Source: a virus. Taken from it: DNA of 26,051 nucleotides. Location of the stretch: IMG/VR virus record IMGVR_UViG_3300027320_000940, positions 1 through 26,051 of that record; one strand, given 5' to 3'. The position numbers were made by a program, and so were the translations under genes. The notes beneath the pieces were generated by a model. It was given only the letters and a program-made list of their open reading frames with translations, was not told the origin of the DNA and did no database searches. This document shows positions 22,902 to 26,051 of this stretch, in pieces (the first letter of the stretch is position 1; every line of letters starts with the position of its first letter).

Positions 22902-22930
22902 ATTGTATACCAATATAATGGCAATGTCAA
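22902..22930 (-). promoter_or_regulatory. Sigma70-type promoter of the HNH gene
   Basis: On the minus strand TTGACA (22925-22930), a 17-base spacer and TACAAT (22902-22907). The -35 is perfect and the -10 has one mismatch. The start codon is 20 bases beyond the -10. Confidence 0.7.
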
Positions 22931-22941
22931 ATAAGGTTACA

Positions 22942-22970
22942 AATAATTTTACATAGAAAAAATAAGTATG
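22942..22970 (+). promoter_or_regulatory. Second copy of the 29-base leader motif
   Basis: It aligns without gaps to 8310-8338 with about 24 of 29 bases identical, both ending in the ATG. The two downstream genes are unrelated, so conservation is in the non-coding leader itself. Confidence 0.4.
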
Positions 22971-23243
22971 GATACTAATAACTTACTCAATGATTTAAAT
23001 CATATCATTACATTACTGGAAAATGATGGAAATATTGTTGTTGCTAATGATTTACAAGATGTATTTGTAAAGATAGCAAAGAAGAAACCAGCAAAGAAAA
23101 ATAATGTTCCTAATGATCCAGAACTTTATTCTCGTTGTAAATCAGAAGTAAAGAAGAAATTTAAAATTTGGCCTTCTGCTTATGGATCTGCAGCTTTGGT
23201 TCGCCTTTATAAACAAAGAGGCGGAACTTATAAAAAGAGTTAA
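22968..23243 (+). CDS. Tagged small basic protein with WPSAYGSAALVR motif
   Basis: A 91-residue protein. Residues 1-37 are the shared leader (LNDLNHIITLLENDGNIVVA, then NDLQDVFVKIA). After a Lys/Pro-rich linker comes a compact basic domain: SRCKSEVKKKFKIWPSAYGS, then ALVRLYKQRGG. The K-W-P-S-A-Y-A/G-S-x-x-L-V signature is one I know from short basic segments in phage and giant-virus proteins, often beside the domain of the next gene. The function is unknown and DNA binding is a guess from charge. It starts behind the conserved leader motif and is six bases from the next gene. Confidence 0.7.
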   Translation: MDTNNLLNDLNHIITLLENDGNIVVANDLQDVFVKIAKKKPAKKNNVPNDPELYSRCKSEVKKKFKIWPSAYGSAALVRLYKQRGGTYKKS

Positions 23244-23248
23244 ATATC

Positions 23249-23626
23249 ATGAGTAAATGGATTAAAGTAGATGAAGATACTGAATTCACTAAAGAAGCTG
23301 ATTTAAAAGATTGGTTTAAAGAAAAATGGGTAGATGTCTCAAGACCTAAGAAAAAAGGTAAGGGATATGAACCTTGTGGAAGAGGCGATACATCAAAAGG
23401 TAAAAAGCCTGTATGTACCCCTGCTAATAAGGCGAAAAACTTAACAGATAAAGAACGTAAAACTAGAATCCGCCAAAAAAGAAAAAAAGAAAAAGAACCT
23501 AATCCTGATAAAAAACCTAACACCACCACATATACAGAAAATGCGGGTGGTAAATCTAATGTATCAAATAATCACAATATTAAATTTGTTGGTAGTACGA
23601 TTGATCTTAACAACGAAAGTAAATAA
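23249..23626 (+). CDS. Tagged basic protein with DUF5872-like domain
   Basis: A 125-residue strongly basic protein. It opens with MSKWIKVDED; its first 20 bases are identical to those of the gene at 24825. Residues ~20-75 match a viral domain I recall as DUF5872: DLKDWFKEKWVDVSRPKKKG, then YEPCGRGDTSKGKKPVCTPA and NKAKNLTDKERKTRIRQKRK, with two conserved cysteines. The rest is a Lys/Asn-rich disordered tail. The same module is found in giant viruses and phages, usually of unknown role. Charge suggests DNA contact, which is inference. Confidence 0.75.
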   Translation: MSKWIKVDEDTEFTKEADLKDWFKEKWVDVSRPKKKGKGYEPCGRGDTSKGKKPVCTPANKAKNLTDKERKTRIRQKRKKEKEPNPDKKPNTTTYTENAGGKSNVSNNHNIKFVGSTIDLNNESK

Positions 23627-23628
23627 TC

Positions 23629-24822
23629 ATGCATCTTGTTTTTAAAAAATTAGCAGAAATTGAAAAGAAGAATTTATTTTCTTATGCAGATTATGTATTT
23701 AATAGAATAGCTCAAGTAGATGTACCGGAAGAATTAGATGAGATTAGTAATGATATTGATACTGATTTATCTGATAATGAAATTGATCCTATAAAGTTAA
23801 ATAAAATAAATCAATTAATAGAAGCTACAAAATTCCATTTATTATCTGTTGGAAATGATGCAAAAACCCCTAAAGGACTAAAATCAGGCTATATTACAGC
23901 TATTTTATATCTTGAACCAGGCGCATCTCAAATTTATAATATGGATGAATTTGATCAATATAAATTAGAGAATAAAAAATCAGGTCTAAGTACAACACAA
24001 TTATGGGAAAAGTTTAAAAAAGATAATACACCTCATGCTACTAAAACAACCTGTACACATGCTTCTCCACAATGTTTAAAAGATTGTATTTATCACACAG
24101 GTAGAGGCGGGATTGATAATGTTCAAGCTAGTAGAGAAATGAAAACTAGCAGAATGTTTCATCCAGCAACAAAAGATTTTTCAAATAAAATATTAGAAGT
24201 AGATATTAGAAATTTAATATCCCTATGCCATAATCTAAATACAGTATTTGATTTAAATGTAAAGCCAGTAGTTAGGTTAAACGGAACCACTGATATTAAC
24301 TGGGCTAAAGAAGCAGCACATTTACATGAAAAATTTTCTGATGTAACATTCTATGATTATACTAAAGTTCCTAAATTTATGGATATGTATTTAAAAGGCC
24401 AAAATCCATATACAGGCAAGCCATTTAATCCTAACTATCATATGACATTCTCTAGATCTGAATCAAACAAATCACAAGCTCTTAACTTTCTTGAAAGAGG
24501 CGGTAATGTAGCTATTGTGTTTGATCAAATTCCAGATACTTTAACCTATCATGGAAAGACATACAGAGTTGTTAATGGAGATAGACATGACCTTAGATTT
24601 CTTGATGATATTGAAGGTGAAAAAATACCAGGAGAAGGTCTAGTTATTGGATTAAAATATAAAAGACCTATTGGAACAGAACGAAGACAAAAAAGAGTAG
24701 ATAGACAAAAAGAAATTTCTCCATTATTTAAAAAGCTAAATATGGAATCCGAAGGTAGTAGTGTGCATGAAGAACCTTTTGTAATTATTACTAATGGAGA
24801 AAAGAATGTGGTAATCGGATAA
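23629..24822 (+). CDS. Tagged conserved phage protein with Cys cluster and RLNGT/FYDYTK motifs
   Basis: A 397-residue protein. Residues 1-30 are the shared leader in compact form (VFKKLAEIEKKNLFSYADYV, then FNRIAQ), followed by an acidic linker to ~55. The large C-terminal domain (about 60-395) belongs to a conserved phage/plasmid family of unknown function (I recall it as DUF7227, name uncertain). It has a cysteine cluster CTHASPQCLKDC (142-153), YHTGRGGIDNVQASR, VVRLNGTTDINW (215-226), FYDYTKVPKF (241-250), HMTFSRSESN (271-280), GGNVAIVFD and a GDRHDLRF motif. The three cysteines could hold a metal. In other phages the domain usually stands without such a leader, as far as I know, so the leader looks added. 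Confidence 0.75.
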   Translation: MHLVFKKLAEIEKKNLFSYADYVFNRIAQVDVPEELDEISNDIDTDLSDNEIDPIKLNKINQLIEATKFHLLSVGNDAKTPKGLKSGYITAILYLEPGASQIYNMDEFDQYKLENKKSGLSTTQLWEKFKKDNTPHATKTTCTHASPQCLKDCIYHTGRGGIDNVQASREMKTSRMFHPATKDFSNKILEVDIRNLISLCHNLNTVFDLNVKPVVRLNGTTDINWAKEAAHLHEKFSDVTFYDYTKVPKFMDMYLKGQNPYTGKPFNPNYHMTFSRSESNKSQALNFLERGGNVAIVFDQIPDTLTYHGKTYRVVNGDRHDLRFLDDIEGEKIPGEGLVIGLKYKRPIGTERRQKRVDRQKEISPLFKKLNMESEGSSVHEEPFVIITNGEKNVVIG

Positions 24823-24824
24823 TT

Positions 24825-25274
24825 ATGAGTAAATGGATTAAAGTTTCACAAGTAAATACTACTTATGCATATTATATAAATACCGCTAAAAAGATGCTTA
24901 TGTCAGGTGATAAAACTGGAGCGGATACTGTAATGAATCAAGCCTACGGGGATGCTAGACTAAGCGATCCGGAAAAAGCTTCTATAAAAGCTCAATATGC
25001 TAGTATGTTAAATACAAATAGAGATCTCGGTAACATGAGTAACCTGAGCGCTAATATTAATGTTGATCAAGTAGCTAATGATTTAATTGCTGGTATTGCT
25101 AAGAAAAATGGAATTGATTTGACCTCTCTTACTGATAGAGATCCTAAATATAATATTCTAGTTAGTGGTATTGCTAGAATGAATCCAAAAGATCAAAAAG
25201 TTGTGAATTTTGCTAATAACAGATTACGACAAATTGTAATGGATAACTGGCAGAAACAAAAGCCTCAACAATAA
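24825..25274 (+). CDS. Tagged helical protein of unknown function
   Basis: A 149-residue protein. It carries both leader types in tandem: MSKWIKVSQ (1-9), then a stretch of the helical pattern (YINTAKKMLMSGDKTGADTV, then MNQA, about 17-40). The rest is helical and polar (DPEKASIKAQYASMLNTNRD, INVDQVANDLIAGIAKKNGI). I do not recognise it. Its first 20 bases are the same as those of the gene at 23249. It is the last gene of the plus-strand run and is closed by a terminator. An assembly or cargo protein would fit the context, but nothing in the core shows it. Confidence 0.75.
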   Translation: MSKWIKVSQVNTTYAYYINTAKKMLMSGDKTGADTVMNQAYGDARLSDPEKASIKAQYASMLNTNRDLGNMSNLSANINVDQVANDLIAGIAKKNGIDLTSLTDRDPKYNILVSGIARMNPKDQKVVNFANNRLRQIVMDNWQKQKPQQ

Positions 25275-25277
25275 AAG

Positions 25278-25303
25278 AAAGCCTCCTTTTTAGGAGGCTT
25301 TTA
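25278..25303. terminator. Bidirectional terminator
   Basis: A 10-bp stem AAAGCCTCCT (25278-25287) with AGGAGGCTTT (25292-25301) and a TTTT loop. The right arm touches the stop codon of the convergent gene, so it can end both transcripts. Confidence 0.85.
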
Positions 25304-26051
25304 TGCTCTCTGGCTAGGGAATTTTGCTGAGTCTAATGTAAATGACTTAACTACTGTGGTATTATCTGGAGCATATAAGGATAAGGTTGTTCCATTGATA
25401 GCCCATTTACCGAAACCTTGTGCTCTAGCTGCGTTTAATGCATCTCCCACCGTCTGAGCTGTATTTGATGTAGGAACAGGCTGATTCATATCTAAAGCTA
25501 CAGGAAGTAAGTCTATTTCAATTAAGTTTGAATAAGATTGTCCAGCTCCTTTAAAGACCAAAGATACAGAAGTTGTTCCGCTGGCTAAAGCTGCATTAGG
25601 AATATCAAATCTATAAAATCCTGGAAGAAGATTAGCGTCTAATTCAACAAATCCTCCAGAAACAAAAGCTCCTCCTGTCGTTTGAGAAGCTAAAGTAATA
25701 TTCTGTAAACTGCTACCTTTTCTGAGATAAAATGCAGAAAGAGTAGGAGTACTGAATAATAAACCTTTTGATCCTAAATAAATATTGATGCTATAACTTG
25801 TTGTTCCCGCAGGTATTTTATAAGATGTTGTTACGTTTGAAAATGGTAAATAATTACTGATAGATGATAAACTACTTGAAGATAATGGACCAATATCCGG
25901 ATTAGCATTTGGCCATGTAAATCCGTTCATATCTGTAGCAAAAGCATTGGTTGATGTTCCAGCACTAGTATTGGATAAGTTTGTAGTGGAAGGAGAAACT
26001 GGATGTGCGATTGAAAGGCCATTTAAGATTCTATATCCTACATCAATACCC
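25301..26051 (-). CDS. Structural / fibre-like protein, 5' end outside the window
   Basis: The minus-strand frame is open to the right edge, so the gene starts beyond the window and 249 residues are visible. The ATG at 25930 is internal: upstream residues IDVGYRILNGLSIAHPVSPS are of the same Ser/Thr-rich character. The middle is a beta-rich module (SYSINIYLGSKGLLFSTPTL, FVSGGFVELDANLLPGFYRF, TTSVSLVFKG). The last ~50 residues (TVGDALNAARAQGFGKWAIN, TLSLYAPDNTTVVKSFTLDS) are a repeat-like motif I know from phage fibre and surface proteins. Probably a further virion appendage, convergent with the tagged cluster. Confidence 0.75.
   Translation of the reverse strand, partial: GIDVGYRILNGLSIAHPVSPSTTNLSNTSAGTSTNAFATDMNGFTWPNANPDIGPLSSSSLSSISNYLPFSNVTTSYKIPAGTTSYSINIYLGSKGLLFSTPTLSAFYLRKGSSLQNITLASQTTGGAFVSGGFVELDANLLPGFYRFDIPNAALASGTTSVSLVFKGAGQSYSNLIEIDLLPVALDMNQPVPTSNTAQTVGDALNAARAQGFGKWAINGTTLSLYAPDNTTVVKSFTLDSAKFPSQRA

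Noticed and set aside
25301-25930. Start of the last gene at 25930
   Set aside because: The frame continues without a stop to the window edge with similar composition, so the gene is truncated by the window.
1-26051. Bacterial chromosome rather than phage (because of SOD, TrxB, IscA)
   Set aside because: Fibres, endolysin, homing nucleases, viral DUF modules and the compact overlapping layout fit a phage; no bacterial housekeeping neighbourhood is present.

Overview
The window is a piece of a large, AT-rich tailed-phage genome (or a phage-derived metagenomic contig) whose host is probably Gram-negative. The evidence is two large fibre-type proteins and further repeat-rich structural proteins, a CHAP endolysin, free-standing GIY-YIG and HNH endonucleases, and tight gene packing with ATGA and TAATG overlaps. 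Many small proteins belong to phage or giant-virus families. Two exported proteins with secretin/TonB-type N-terminal domains point to a host with a periplasm. Their signal peptides end in YSQ, which recalls Bacteroidota, but one clear sigma70-type promoter and frequent Shine-Dalgarno sites do not settle the host. I see no integrase, IS element, CRISPR array or tRNA.

Layout. 1-8267: a tail-fibre/adhesin block. It holds a 5'-truncated fibre gene, a small coupled ORF, a 1034-residue fibre, a 508-residue structural protein and, convergent to them, a paralogous pair of which one carries cadherin-like repeats. 8336-11043: a nitrilase-family amidohydrolase convergent with a minus-strand operon of an unknown gene, a zinc-ribbon protein, a DUF1257/Ycf35-like protein, a DUF2997-like protein and the endolysin. 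The operon's terminator lies inside the nitrilase gene. 11050-13033: two exported STN/N0-domain proteins, then a monocistronic gene whose lysines are all AAG, then an unknown gene. 13011-16428: a redox and iron block with thioredoxin reductase, Mn-type superoxide dismutase, a Dps-like small protein and an A-type Fe-S carrier, interleaved with a possible clan-CD peptidase-like protein and a peptidoglycan-binding protein. 16406-18602: a GT9-like protein and an unknown protein.

18603-19401 is the only long stretch without a gene. It is not empty: on the minus strand it has a TATAAT box at one end, a terminator-like hairpin at the other, and many perfect helices between, including two interlaced (pseudoknotted) pairs. 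It looks like a giant ornate phage RNA of the GOLLD/ROOL kind or a new one.

19402-25274: mostly small plus-strand genes whose unrelated C-terminal parts share short N-terminal leaders, either a helical L..IA..LD..G.Y..AD.I..VF.KIA pattern or a MSKWIKV/MWYKIAQ pattern. The same leaders occur on the peptidoglycan-binding protein and the clan-CD-like protein further left. I infer a common targeting or processing tag, perhaps for loading cargo into the virion. The window ends inside another structural gene on the minus strand.
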